From Pseudomonadota bacterium (GTDB taxonomy: Bacteria > Pseudomonadota > Gammaproteobacteria > Burkholderiales > Burkholderiaceae), in contig JAKORH010000332.1 of the NCBI GenBank assembly GCA_029777935.1, positions 1-26,290 of the forward strand: 26,290 nucleotides of DNA. Direction: 5' to 3'. The position numbers were made by a program, and so were the translations under genes. Below the pieces are notes generated by a model. That model was not told where the DNA came from. It did no database searches and saw only the letters and a list, made by a program, of their open reading frames with translations. Of the stretch, positions 1 through 7,740 are shown piece after piece. Numbering within the stretch: the first letter of the stretch is position 1; each line of letters opens with the position of its first letter.

Positions 1-410
1 AAGCAGCCGGTGTACGACAGCAGCAGCACATCGGGTCGCGGCAGCGGGTCGCCGGTGGGGCCGACCTCGCCGCCCATCATCATGCCGAGGTCGGCCTTCA
101 CGTACGTGCAGACGTCCTCGCTCTGGCCGTCGCGCTCGGCGTCCATGATCATCTTGCCGCTCTTCTTGCGCATGCCGTTTTGCAGCGCATTGGTCTCGGG
201 CAGCGAGCGCGCGAAGTCGAAGCACATCAGCAGCTCGTTGAGATTGCCCGGCACGAAGGTCGCCGAGACCTTGCGGCCCAGCGCGCGCGCCTCGGCGAGC
301 TCCTTGTAGTTGCGGTTGATCAGCTCCTTCTGCAGCCACATCGCGTCCTCCTTCTGGACGTTCTGCGGCTTCTTGACCGACGCAGGAGTGGCGATCGTTG
401 CGGTGCTCAT
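1..410 (-). CDS. bcrB: Benzoyl-CoA reductase subunit B, N-terminal part (runs off the window)
   Basis: The ATG is at 408-410 on the minus strand, with a GAGGT ribosome site 8 nt upstream; 136 codons are visible before the edge. The translation contains VSATFVPGNLNELL, NALQNGMRKKSG, EDVCTYVKADLGMMMGGEVG and ends near LLLSYTGC. These match class I benzoyl-CoA reductase subunit B (BcrB/BadE/BzdO) of the 2-hydroxyacyl-CoA dehydratase family. The family protein is about 430 residues, so about 300 residues lie outside. In the family, BcrB and BcrC form the substrate-reducing module holding a [4Fe-4S] cluster, and the Cys of the terminal YTGC is in a conserved ligand region. It lies downstream of bcrC in the same operon, the order known from Thauera (bcrCBAD), so bcrA and bcrD are expected just beyond position 1. 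Family assignment is firm; the cluster role is family knowledge. Confidence 0.93.
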   Translation of the reverse strand, partial: MSTATIATPASVKKPQNVQKEDAMWLQKELINRNYKELAEARALGRKVSATFVPGNLNELLMCFDFARSLPETNALQNGMRKKSGKMIMDAERDGQSEDVCTYVKADLGMMMGGEVGPTGDPLPRPDVLLLSYTGC

Positions 411-435
411 GAATGATTACCTCGCGGTTGCGCCG

Positions 436-536
436 TCGTTCCCGCGAAAGCGGGAACCCAGCGTCGTTGCGGCGAAAGACACTGGGTCCCCGATGGAGCC
501 TGCCCCAGAATGCTTGAATCGGGGGCGGGGACAACG
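436..536. repeat. Intergenic palindromic repeat, class A (bcrC-bcrB gap)
   Basis: Arms gttcccgc (438-445) and gcgggaac (450-457) flank a gaaa loop, followed by CCCAG. A second, looser pairing of gtcccc near 486-491 with ggggac near 529-534 closes the element. The same design recurs at 8253-8317 upstream of the RidA-like gene. It fills most of the 154-bp bcrC-bcrB gap and could affect mRNA processing or relative expression of the two subunits. Confidence 0.75.
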
Positions 537-564
537 CAGCGTTGCCAGGGAAGCAGCGCGCTCG

Positions 565-1743
565 TCATGCCGCGCTCCACAACTTGATCGAATCGGCGAA
601 AGTGCCCGACTGCTCGCGGATCGGCGCCATCTGGCCGGTGTTCTCCGCGTACTTGAAGGCGGTGTAGGGAATCTTCTGCTTGGCGAGCACGTCCTGCAGC
701 ATCGGCCGCTCGAGCAGCGCCGGGTCGCAGAACGACGGTGCGGCGAAGATCACGCCCTCGGCGCCGCCTTTCTTGAACTGCTTGAGCAGGAACTCGCCCT
801 TCTGCTCGCGCCTGTCGTCGTACTTGGCGGCCGTCGACGCCGAGCGGTGCAGGAATGCCTTGCTCAGTTCCTCCAGCGGATCGGCATTGGTCGGCACGTC
901 GTCGAGCAGCCAGCGCAGCACCAGCATGAAGTCGTCGTCGACCACGTAGCAGCCCGACATCTCGATCGACTTGATCAGCGCCAGCGGCGGCTGCTCGCAG
1001 AACGTGCCGTTGATGACCACGCGCGCGTTGTCGCGCTTCGGGCGCGGCACCGCGTCGGTGGCGGCGATGTATTCGCGGACGAGCTGCGTGTGCTCCTCGG
1101 GCGGGATCAGCATGCCGGCGCGCAGCACCAGATACACCTCGGAGGTCGGTGCCTGCCATGGCTTGCTGGCGCGATACGCATACAGCTCGCGCACCGCGGC
1201 GCGGTTGTCGTTGTAGACGGCGATCGAGGCGTTGATCTCCGCGTCGGTGATGGGCGCACCGCGCAGCTTGCCCAGATCGTCGCGCAGCGTCTGCATTTCC
1301 TGGATGTAGAAGCGCCCGCCGACGGCGTCCTGGTAGTTCTGCGGCACGTCCAGATACCGGACGTACTTGCCCGGGAAGAGGATCTGCCACATGCCGGACA
1401 GATTGCGGATCACGTCGCAGATCGAAGGGAACAGCATGCCGTCGAGGCAGTCCAGGCGATGCGTGAGTCCCAGCTCGATCGTCGAGCGCGGGATGCGGCA
1501 GATGTAGCTCTGGTAGTAGGCGTCGCCCTGGATCACTTCGAGCTGGTCGCCGCCGCCCAGGATGCCGACCGGCAGCATGCCGGCCGCGTGGATGATCTCG
1601 CGCGGCACGTACACCGGCATGTAGCCGATCGCCTTGCGGTCGGGCGCGGCGGCTTTCCACTGCTTGACGGCGTTGAAGTCGAGGTCCTCGAACAGCGCCT
1701 CGCAGCGCTGCACGATCTGCATCACGGGAGAAAGCGCGGTCAT
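565..1743 (-). CDS. bcrC: Benzoyl-CoA reductase subunit C
   Basis: This is a 392-residue protein with ATG at 1741-1743 preceded by AGGGGAG. It fits BcrC (BadD/BzdN), usually about 385 residues, of the 2-hydroxyacyl-CoA dehydratase family. Diagnostic stretches are AIGYMPVYVPREIIHAAGMLPVG split across residues 39-60, SYICRIPRS (Cys82), DCLDGMLFPSICD (Cys99, Cys109) and the C-terminal SGTFADSIKLW. With BcrB it forms the benzoyl-CoA-binding module carrying a [4Fe-4S] cluster. The BcrAD module, not in this window, drives ATP-dependent electron transfer giving cyclohexa-1,5-diene-1-carbonyl-CoA. The gene starts 10 bp after dch stops and is clearly in the had-oah-dch-bcr operon. The enzyme is oxygen-labile, so the operon should be used under anoxic conditions. 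No frameshift or missing conserved Cys was seen. Confidence 0.95.
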   Translation of the reverse strand: MTALSPVMQIVQRCEALFEDLDFNAVKQWKAAAPDRKAIGYMPVYVPREIIHAAGMLPVGILGGGDQLEVIQGDAYYQSYICRIPRSTIELGLTHRLDCLDGMLFPSICDVIRNLSGMWQILFPGKYVRYLDVPQNYQDAVGGRFYIQEMQTLRDDLGKLRGAPITDAEINASIAVYNDNRAAVRELYAYRASKPWQAPTSEVYLVLRAGMLIPPEEHTQLVREYIAATDAVPRPKRDNARVVINGTFCEQPPLALIKSIEMSGCYVVDDDFMLVLRWLLDDVPTNADPLEELSKAFLHRSASTAAKYDDRREQKGEFLLKQFKKGGAEGVIFAAPSFCDPALLERPMLQDVLAKQKIPYTAFKYAENTGQMAPIREQSGTFADSIKLWSAA

Positions 1744-1753
1744 CGGTGCTCCC

Positions 1754-2515
1754 CTATCGGTGTTCCCATTGCGGTTTCCGCTTGGCGAGAAACGCGGTCA
1801 GCCCTTCGTTGGCGTCGCGCGTGGCCATCAGTCTTTCGAGATAGAGCCTTTCGACTTCCGCGAGCCGCGCGCGAACGTCGCGCAGCAGCGCGCCGCGCGC
1901 GGCGGCGAGCGCGCACGCGAGCGCGGCCGCGCTCTTGCCGGCGAGATGCTCCTGGAAGTAGGCGAGCGCCGCGGTCTCCGGATCGTCGAACACGCGGTAG
2001 ACGAGCCCGACCGCGTTCGCTTCCTCGGCGCCGATCGAGCGGCCCGAGAACAGCAGGTCTTCGGCGGCCGGCTGGTTCACGCGGTACGGCAGCAGGCACG
2101 ACGCGGCCGGCGCGAACACGCCAAGCTTCATCTCCGGCTGGCCGAACTGTGCGTCGGGCGCAGCGAAGATCGGGCCGCCGGCGAGCGCCACCTCGAGCCC
2201 GCCGCCGAGGCATTGGCCGCGCACGGCGACCAGGATCGGCGCCGGAAACTCGAGCATCGCCACGATCAGTGCGTGCAGCGATGCCAGCATCTGCGCGCAT
2301 TGCGCCGGCAGATGTTCCTCGACGCTGGCGCCGAAGCTGAAGTGCGGACCTTCGGCATCGAGCAGCACGCCGAGCAGCTTGTGGTTCGCGCGGTGCGCGA
2401 GCAGTGCGCCGTCGAGCGCGGCGATCATCTGCGCATCGACGATATTCGCCTTCGGCCGCGCCAGCCGCAGCCGCAGCAGCGCGCCGTCGTGCTCGAGCCA
2501 GTCTTTCAGACTCAT
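1754..2515 (-). CDS. dch: Cyclohexa-1,5-diene-1-carbonyl-CoA hydratase
   Basis: This is a 253-residue crotonase-fold protein; Dch of Thauera is about 258. It contains the Dch-type segment HFSFGASVEEH (about residues 58-68) and the oxyanion-loop segment GQCLGGGLEVAL (about 100-111). Dch adds water to the diene made by benzoyl-CoA reductase, giving 6-hydroxycyclohex-1-ene-1-carbonyl-CoA, the second step of the anaerobic benzoyl-CoA pathway. It is followed after 10 bp by bcrC and preceded, across a 142-bp gap holding a long inverted repeat, by oah. A generic enoyl-CoA hydratase is the alternative, but the SFGASVEEH signature and its neighbours make Dch much more likely. The start at 2513-2515 is used because the family N-terminus aligns there. 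Confidence 0.92.
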   Translation of the reverse strand: MSLKDWLEHDGALLRLRLARPKANIVDAQMIAALDGALLAHRANHKLLGVLLDAEGPHFSFGASVEEHLPAQCAQMLASLHALIVAMLEFPAPILVAVRGQCLGGGLEVALAGGPIFAAPDAQFGQPEMKLGVFAPAASCLLPYRVNQPAAEDLLFSGRSIGAEEANAVGLVYRVFDDPETAALAYFQEHLAGKSAAALACALAAARGALLRDVRARLAEVERLYLERLMATRDANEGLTAFLAKRKPQWEHR

Positions 2516-2549
2516 GCGGACTCCTCACCGTGGCGCAGTTCGTTGTTCA

Positions 2550-2632
2550 ACCACAGAGGCACAGAGACACAGAGTAGGCAGAAAGACGCAAGACCCGAGG
2601 CCTCTTCCTCTGTGCCTCTGTGTCTCTGTGGT
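2550..2632. repeat. Inverted repeat, CACAGAG-rich class D (oah-dch gap)
   Basis: A 25-nt arm at 2550-2574 beginning accacagaggcacagag is nearly the reverse complement of 2608-2632 (23 of 25 positions by eye), with a 33-nt loop. It sits wholly in the oah-dch gap. Strings of this CACAGAG kind are familiar as dispersed intergenic repeats in proteobacterial genomes. The transcript would form a long hairpin inside the operon mRNA. Confidence 0.85.
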
Positions 2633-2657
2633 GAATCCGCCCTGGCGATCATCAGAC

Positions 2658-3758
2658 TCAGCTCCGCCGCTTGTTCTTCGGTTGGATCGAATCGTGCAGC
2701 GGCCCGACCCAGCTTTCACCGGCGGCGAGCTTCTGCCGCAGCAGAACGAAGTCGATCTCGCGGTCGTCCCTGGTGCCTTCGTTGAACGCAGTGAAGCCCG
2801 AGCGCGCCTCCGTCATCATGTTCAGCGCCAGCCATGCGCGCGAGTTCTCCTTGTTGCGGTTCCACGCGTCGAGCTTGGGCTTGCGCAGTTCCTCGATCGT
2901 CTTGGTGGTGCAGTCGGGGAAGGTCAGCAGCATCTTGGCGCACAGTTCTTCCACTTTCGCGTCGAGCAGCGACAGATCCACCGTGCCTTTCGCCAGCAGC
3001 GCCTTGCCTTCCTTCGCGGCGTCGCTGGTCTTCGGTTCGCCGAATACGAAGCGGCCGCAGTCGTCGACCATGCGCTGCGTCTCGATCAGCGGGTTGGCAA
3101 GGAACCTGCCGTCGACTTTCAGCGCCGGGACGATGTCGGTCAGAACGCCCATCCAGTAAGCCTTGTGCGCGGAGAACGGCTCGCACAGCACGCAGGCGGC
3201 CATCGAGCGCTCGGCGCCGGCGATCACAGGCAGGAAATCCGTGGCTCCTCCGATCGGAGCGGAGCCGTGCTTGGGACCCGCCTGGCCGAAGCGCGCCAGA
3301 TCCTGCGCGATCGAGAAGTCGCACGCCATGCCGATCTCCTGCCCGCCGCCGACGCGCATGCCGTTGACGCGGCAGATCACCGGCTTGTCGCAGGCGAGGA
3401 TGGCCGAGACCATGTCGTTGAAGAGCCGCATGTACTGCCGGTATTCCTGCGGGTGGCCGGCGTAATACTCGGCGTATTCCTTGGTGTTGCCGCCGGTGCA
3501 GAACGCCTTGTCGCCCACGCCGGTGAACACCACGCAGTTCACGTCGCGCGCGTTGCTGGCGGCGCGGAACGCGAGGATCACGCCCTTGACCATGTCGGTC
3601 GTGTACGAGTTGAACTGGGTCGGGTTGTCGAGCCAGATCCAGGCGTTGTACAGACCCTCGACCACCTTGCCGTCGGGCGTGCGCGCGGGGCGCTTCTCGT
3701 AGCGCACGCCGGGCTTGCGGATATCGTCGACCAGGTCGTGGTTCTTGAATTCGCGCAT
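2658..3758 (-). CDS. oah: 6-oxocyclohex-1-ene-1-carbonyl-CoA hydrolase (ring-opening)
   Basis: This is a 366-residue member of the crotonase superfamily; Oah/BamA-type enzymes are about 370-380. The start ATG at 3756-3758 has AAGGAA upstream, 12 bp after the had stop. Motifs include LYNAWIWLDNPTQFNSYTTD (about 36-55), FTGVGDKAFCTGGNTKEY (about 78-95) and NGMRVGGGQEIGMACDFS (about 132-149). These supply the oxyanion hole and catalytic surroundings characteristic of the ring-cleaving hydrolase. The enzyme hydrates and hydrolytically opens 6-oxocyclohexenecarbonyl-CoA to 3-hydroxypimelyl-CoA, the signature step of anaerobic aromatic degradation. It lies between had and dch in the operon. The length and motifs separate it from ordinary enoyl-CoA hydratases of about 260 residues. 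Confidence 0.95.
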   Translation of the reverse strand: MREFKNHDLVDDIRKPGVRYEKRPARTPDGKVVEGLYNAWIWLDNPTQFNSYTTDMVKGVILAFRAASNARDVNCVVFTGVGDKAFCTGGNTKEYAEYYAGHPQEYRQYMRLFNDMVSAILACDKPVICRVNGMRVGGGQEIGMACDFSIAQDLARFGQAGPKHGSAPIGGATDFLPVIAGAERSMAACVLCEPFSAHKAYWMGVLTDIVPALKVDGRFLANPLIETQRMVDDCGRFVFGEPKTSDAAKEGKALLAKGTVDLSLLDAKVEELCAKMLLTFPDCTTKTIEELRKPKLDAWNRNKENSRAWLALNMMTEARSGFTAFNEGTRDDREIDFVLLRQKLAAGESWVGPLHDSIQPKNKRRS

Positions 3759-3770
3759 CGGAATTCCTTC

Positions 3771-4838
3771 CTAGTTGGGCACCATCACCGCGCGCTTCTT
3801 GATCTCGCGGCGGTGGACGGCGGTGAATACGCGGTTGATGTCATCGAGCGGATGCGTCTCGACAAAGGGCCTGATCTGCACCTTGCCGTCGAGCACGAGG
3901 TCGAGCGCGGCCGGGTAGTGTTCGGGCGGGCAGCCCCAGTTGCCGATCGCGCGCGCGTCGAACGCCATCAGGTTCGACAGCCGCACCTCGACCTTGTCCA
4001 TCGTGAAGCCGACCACCGACAGGGTCGCGCCGTGCACCAGCAGCCCGTACGCGGTCAACTGCCCGGGCGCGGTGCCGGAGCACTCGAAGATGATCCACTC
4101 GGTCGAGCGCAGGCCGCGTTCCCCGGCGAAGTTCGAAATCGCGCCCTTGATCGCCTTGCCGTCGAGCGCGCGGCTGTTCAGCGTCAAGGAGGCGCCGTGC
4201 TCGGCGACCGCGGCGAGCTTGGAATCGTCGACATCGATTGCGACCACGGTCGCGCCGAACGCGCGCGCGATCTGCACGCAATAGCCGCCCACGCCGCCGA
4301 CGCCGACCACGATTGCGAGGCTGCCCGGCGCCACGCCTGCGCGCCGCACCGCCTGGTACGGCGTGGTCAGCGCATCGGCGACGATCGAGACTTCGGCCAG
4401 CGTCAATCCCGCCTTCGCGAGCCGCGCTTCGTCGACTGCGCACAACCCGCGCCCCGGCACGACGATGTGGCTGGCGAAGCCGCCCTGGATGTCGTTGCCC
4501 GGCATCTTCTGCTTGCGGCAGATCGGCGCCAGCCCGCGCTGGCACAGGTCGCATTCGCCGCACGGCAGCACGGCAGGCACGATGACCGACCTGCCGAGCC
4601 AGGGTTCCGCGCCGGCGCCGGCCTGCACGACCTTGCCGCTGATCTCGTGCCCGAGCGCGAGCGGCAGCGGTGCGTTGGTCCGCACGCCGTCGTAGTAGTA
4701 GCCGAGGTCGGTGTGGCAGACGCCGCAGCCGGCGATCGCCACCACGACTTCGCCCGCGCCGGGCGCGGCGTCGAAGGCTGCGCGCACCAGCGGCGCGTTC
4801 GGCGCGGTCATCAGCCAGCGATGGGCTTGCAGAGGCAT
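3771..4838 (-). CDS. had: 6-hydroxycyclohex-1-ene-1-carbonyl-CoA dehydrogenase
   Basis: This is a 355-residue medium-chain, zinc-dependent alcohol dehydrogenase. Visible are GCGVCHTD with the catalytic-zinc Cys41, GHE (His64-Glu65), four structural-zinc cysteines at about 93, 96, 99 and 107 ([15 protein letters not shown]), and a Rossmann motif VGVGGVGG (about 178-185). The run [21 protein letters not shown] and the operon position identify it as Had, which oxidises the hydroxyl made by Dch with NAD+ to give the Oah substrate. The ATG at 4836-4838 has AAGGAG 9 nt upstream. It is the first gene of the minus-strand operon, so its upstream region (4839-5152) should carry the operon promoter. A generic MDR alcohol dehydrogenase is the only real alternative and is unlikely in this context. 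Confidence 0.94.
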   Translation of the reverse strand: MPLQAHRWLMTAPNAPLVRAAFDAAPGAGEVVVAIAGCGVCHTDLGYYYDGVRTNAPLPLALGHEISGKVVQAGAGAEPWLGRSVIVPAVLPCGECDLCQRGLAPICRKQKMPGNDIQGGFASHIVVPGRGLCAVDEARLAKAGLTLAEVSIVADALTTPYQAVRRAGVAPGSLAIVVGVGGVGGYCVQIARAFGATVVAIDVDDSKLAAVAEHGASLTLNSRALDGKAIKGAISNFAGERGLRSTEWIIFECSGTAPGQLTAYGLLVHGATLSVVGFTMDKVEVRLSNLMAFDARAIGNWGCPPEHYPAALDLVLDGKVQIRPFVETHPLDDINRVFTAVHRREIKKRAVMVPN

Positions 4839-5152
4839 CGGCGGGGCTCCTTGCCGGCGGCTTCGCAGCCGCGCGGGCGTCGAGATTGTGGTAATTGTGG
4901 TAAAGCGGTACTCGAATACCGGTTTGAAGCATTTTCGGGCAGGCCAACTGCGCCGGCCTTGATCTGCGTCAGAGTCCGCGACGGCCGCGCGGCATTTACT
5001 TGGCGCTTTCCGCGGAGAAGGTGTGAAGATTTCGTGGCGAGCGGCCCGAGGTCGCGCCGAGCAGCGGACGTGTACAGAGTCGTACAGCGAGCAGCGCAGG
5101 CGCGAGATCGGGACGCGCAGTAGAAAGATTCACACCTTCGGAGGACCCCATC
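4839..5152. promoter_or_regulatory. Divergent had/korA control region
   Basis: This 314-bp gap between divergent had and korA has no plausible gene. Seen directly: a 9-bp tandem duplication attgtggta x2 (4885-4902); a 16-bp near-palindrome cggtactcgaataccg (4906-4921, one mismatched pair); TTGAT-N4-GTCAG (4959-4972), which resembles an FNR site with one imperfect half; TGTAC-N6-GTACA (5071-5086), in which gtacag also recurs as a direct repeat; and a long-range 11-bp inverted pair (5017-5027 / 5129-5139). No convincing -35/-10 pair could be fixed for either gene. The region probably carries the promoters for both the reductase operon and the electron-donor operon, allowing common anoxic control. 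Which elements bind a protein is inference. Confidence 0.6.
5017..5139 (+). promoter_or_regulatory. Long-range inverted repeat in the putative korA leader
   Basis: The string gaaggtgtgaa (5017-5027) is the exact reverse complement of ttcacaccttc (5129-5139), with 101 nt between. The right arm abuts the korA ribosome-binding site (cggagg, near 5139-5144). If both arms are transcribed they could pair and present the ribosome site next to an 11-bp stem; alternatively they are paired operators. No homology to a known riboswitch was recognised. Confidence 0.4.
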
Positions 5153-6907
5153 GTGGACGGCAATGCACCACCCACACGCGTGAACGCCAGCCTGTCGGTC
5201 GCGCTCGCAGGCAGCGGCGGCAGCGGCGTGATGACCGCCGGCGAAATGCTGCTCGACGCCGCCGCGCGCGCCGGTCTCTATGGCCTGATGGTACGCACCA
5301 GCGGCCCGCAGATCCGCGGCGGCGAGGCCGCGGCGCTGATTCGGCTGGCCCCCGCGCAGGCGGTGTGCCTGGGCGACGACTTCGACCTGCTGCTGGCAAT
5401 CGACTGGCAGGGCGTCAGCCGGTTCGCCGACGAGATTCCGCTGCGCGCCTCGAGCATCGTGGTGAGCGACGCCGACGAAGGCGACGCCCCGGACGTGTTC
5501 AAGGCCAGCGGCGCGCGCTGCATTGCGCTGCCGTTGAAGAAGACCGCCAAGTCGATCGCGGGTAGCTGGGTCAACATGGTCGCGCTGGGGCTGGCCGGCA
5601 CGCTCGCCGGCATTCCCGCAAGCGCGCTGGAAGCGGCGGTGCGCGCGTCGTGGAAACGCAGCGAGGAGGCGCTGGCAGCGAACCTCAAAGCGCTGGCTGC
5701 CGGAGTCGAATTCGGGGGCGGCATCGGCGGCATCGCGGGGCTGAAGACGGCGAAGGTCGATCGCAAGCGCTGGCTCGTGACCGGCAACGAAGCGGCCGGC
5801 TATGGCGCGATCAGGGGCGGAGTGCGCTTCGTCGCCGCGTATCCGATCACGCCGGCGACCGAACTGCTCGAATGGATGGCGCCCGCCTTGGCCAAGGTCG
5901 GCGGCGCGCTGCTGCAGGCCGAAGACGAACTGGCGTCGGTCAACATGATCATCGGCGCGTCCTACGGCGGCGTGCCGTCGCTGACTGCGACCGCGGGGCC
6001 GGGGCTGGCGCTGATGGCCGAGGGCATCGGCCTGGCGGTGGCGTCGGAGACGCCGATCGTGGTCGTCGACGTGATGCGCGGCGGGCCGTCGACCGGAATT
6101 CCGGCCAAGTCGGAACAGAGCGACCTGTCGTTCGCGGTCAGCGGTCTGCACGGCGATGCGCCGCGCATCGTGGTGGCGCCAACCTCGGTCGCCGACTGCC
6201 TCGCCACCATGCAGTGGGCGGTGCAGCTCGCCGAGGCGCTGCAGGCGCCGGCGATCGTGCTGTCGGATCAGTTCATGGGCCAGTCGCGCGCGATCATCGA
6301 CAAGCCCGCCGATGCGGGCGGCGAGGCCGCGCGGCTCACGGTCGCGGCCGGCACGCCCGACTACAAGCGCTATCGCGACACCGAGTCCGGCATTTCGCCG
6401 ATGGCGATCCCCGGCACGCCGGGCGTGGCGTACACGGCCGACGGCCTGGAGCACACCGAAGCGGCGATCCCCAGCAGCGGGGCGCGCGACCACAAGCTGC
6501 AACTGGACAAGCGCGAACGCAAGCTCGCGCTTTACGACTACGGGCCGCGCTGGGCCGATCTCGAGGGCGACGGCGAACTGGCAGTCATCACGTTTGGTTC
6601 GACTACCTCGGCCGTGCGTGAAGGACTGGCACGCGCGAGAGCCGGCGGCGTGAAGGTGCGGCTGATCGCGTTGCGGCTGATTGCGCCGGCGCGGCCCAAG
6701 CAGTTCGCAACGGCGCTCGCCGGCGTGAAGCGCGCGCTGGTGATCGAGCAGAACCACGGCGCGCAGCTCTACCGCTATCTGCGCAGCCAGTACGACCTGC
6801 CGCGCACCACGAGCTTTCATCGCCCGGGCCCGCTGCCGTTGCGGCCGGGCGAGGTGGCGCAGGCGATCGTCGAATGGGCCAATGCGAAGGAAGAGGTGAC
6901 CGCATGA
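5153..6907 (+). CDS. korA: 2-oxoglutarate:ferredoxin oxidoreductase, fused gamma-alpha subunit
   Basis: The 584-residue product starts at a GTG (5153) with GGAGG upstream. The N-terminal gamma domain (about 12-190) has the GSGGSGV loop and RTSGPQIRGGEAA. The alpha domain follows, with GNEAAGYGAIRGG (about 211-223), YPITPATE (230-237) and TAGPGLALMAEGIGLA, typical of the pyrimidine-binding part of 2-oxoacid:ferredoxin oxidoreductases. The gamma-alpha fusion is the KorA form known from Thauera. There KorAB oxidises 2-oxoglutarate to succinyl-CoA and gives reduced ferredoxin to benzoyl-CoA reductase. Its stop overlaps the korB start (ATGA at 6904-6907). The neighbouring bcr operon supports the 2-oxoglutarate assignment, but substrate choice within this family (2-oxoglutarate, pyruvate or another oxoacid) cannot be read from sequence by eye. 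No ferredoxin gene is in the window. Confidence 0.9.
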   Translation: MDGNAPPTRVNASLSVALAGSGGSGVMTAGEMLLDAAARAGLYGLMVRTSGPQIRGGEAAALIRLAPAQAVCLGDDFDLLLAIDWQGVSRFADEIPLRASSIVVSDADEGDAPDVFKASGARCIALPLKKTAKSIAGSWVNMVALGLAGTLAGIPASALEAAVRASWKRSEEALAANLKALAAGVEFGGGIGGIAGLKTAKVDRKRWLVTGNEAAGYGAIRGGVRFVAAYPITPATELLEWMAPALAKVGGALLQAEDELASVNMIIGASYGGVPSLTATAGPGLALMAEGIGLAVASETPIVVVDVMRGGPSTGIPAKSEQSDLSFAVSGLHGDAPRIVVAPTSVADCLATMQWAVQLAEALQAPAIVLSDQFMGQSRAIIDKPADAGGEAARLTVAAGTPDYKRYRDTESGISPMAIPGTPGVAYTADGLEHTEAAIPSSGARDHKLQLDKRERKLALYDYGPRWADLEGDGELAVITFGSTTSAVREGLARARAGGVKVRLIALRLIAPARPKQFATALAGVKRALVIEQNHGAQLYRYLRSQYDLPRTTSFHRPGPLPLRPGEVAQAIVEWANAKEEVTA

Positions 6908-7740
6908 ACGACGTTGCGCCTGCGCCGCTGACCGCGGCCAGCTACAAATCGAACTACAAGCCGATCTGGTGCCCTGGGTGCGGCGACTACACCGTGCTGT
7001 CGTCGATCACCAAGGCACTGGCAATGCTGCAATTGCAGCCGCACCAGGTCGCGGCGGTGTCGGGCATCGGCTGCTCGTCGCGCATCCCCGCGTACACGTC
7101 GTGCTACGGCTTCCACGGCGTGCACGGCCGCGCGCTCGCGGCGGCCACGGGGTTGAAGGTCGCGCGGCCCGAGCTGACGGTGCTCGTGGCCGGCGGCGAC
7201 GGCGACGGCTACTCGATCGGCGGCAACCACTTCCTGCACGCGTGCCGCCGCAACGTCGACCTGACCTACATCGTGATGGACAACCACGTGTACGGCATGA
7301 CCAAGGGCCAGGCCTCGCCCACGACCGAACCGGATTGGGACAACAAGCTGTCGCCGGGCGGCACCGGCATCCGCGCGTTCCATCCGCTGGTGATCGCGCT
7401 GGCATCCGGTGCGAACTTCGTCGCACGCGCATTCTCGGGCGATCCCAACGGCACCGCGAACATCATCGCGGAGGCGATCCGGCACCCGGGCTTCTCGTTC
7501 GTCGAGATCCTCAGTCCCTGCGTGACGTTCCGGCCCGAGCAGCGCGACTGGAAGTCGATGGTGCATGCCGCACCGGTCGAGCCGACCGACGACCCCGCGC
7601 GCGCCGCGCGCCGCATCATGACCGACGACGGCTTCAACATCGGCGTGCTGTACGCCGGCAACCGCGCGACCTATCCGCACTATCGCAGCGGCGAAGCCAA
7701 GTGCACCGTCACCGACCTGGAAGCGGAGTTCGAGCAATGA
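6904..7740 (+). CDS. korB: 2-oxoglutarate:ferredoxin oxidoreductase, beta subunit
   Basis: This is a 278-residue product; the ATG at 6904 overlaps the korA stop, and an in-frame upstream ATG at 6874 inside korA is rejected for lack of family alignment. It has WCPGCGDY (Cys23, Cys26), SGIGCSSR (Cys57) and a Cys near residue 200 in SPCVTFRPEQ, the four ligands expected for the beta-subunit [4Fe-4S] cluster. The thiamine-diphosphate motif GDGDGYSIGGNHFLHACRRN spans about 99-117. MDNHVYGMTKGQASPT is also typical. It forms the catalytic alpha-beta complex with KorA and supplies low-potential electrons through ferredoxin. Its stop overlaps the next gene's start (ATGA at 7737-7740), so all three genes should be translated together. 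Confidence 0.93.
   Translation: MNDVAPAPLTAASYKSNYKPIWCPGCGDYTVLSSITKALAMLQLQPHQVAAVSGIGCSSRIPAYTSCYGFHGVHGRALAAATGLKVARPELTVLVAGGDGDGYSIGGNHFLHACRRNVDLTYIVMDNHVYGMTKGQASPTTEPDWDNKLSPGGTGIRAFHPLVIALASGANFVARAFSGDPNGTANIIAEAIRHPGFSFVEILSPCVTFRPEQRDWKSMVHAAPVEPTDDPARAARRIMTDDGFNIGVLYAGNRATYPHYRSGEAKCTVTDLEAEFEQ

Noticed and set aside
310..5123. Very long plus-strand open frames opposite bcrC-dch-oah-had
   Set aside because: They lie antisense to well-supported genes, are rich in Arg/Ala/His as expected of high-GC shadows, and have no recognisable domain.
4811..6820. Minus-strand open frame opposite korA that extends through the had/korA control region
   Set aside because: korA has firm family motifs in the other strand; this frame is low in complexity with no domain.
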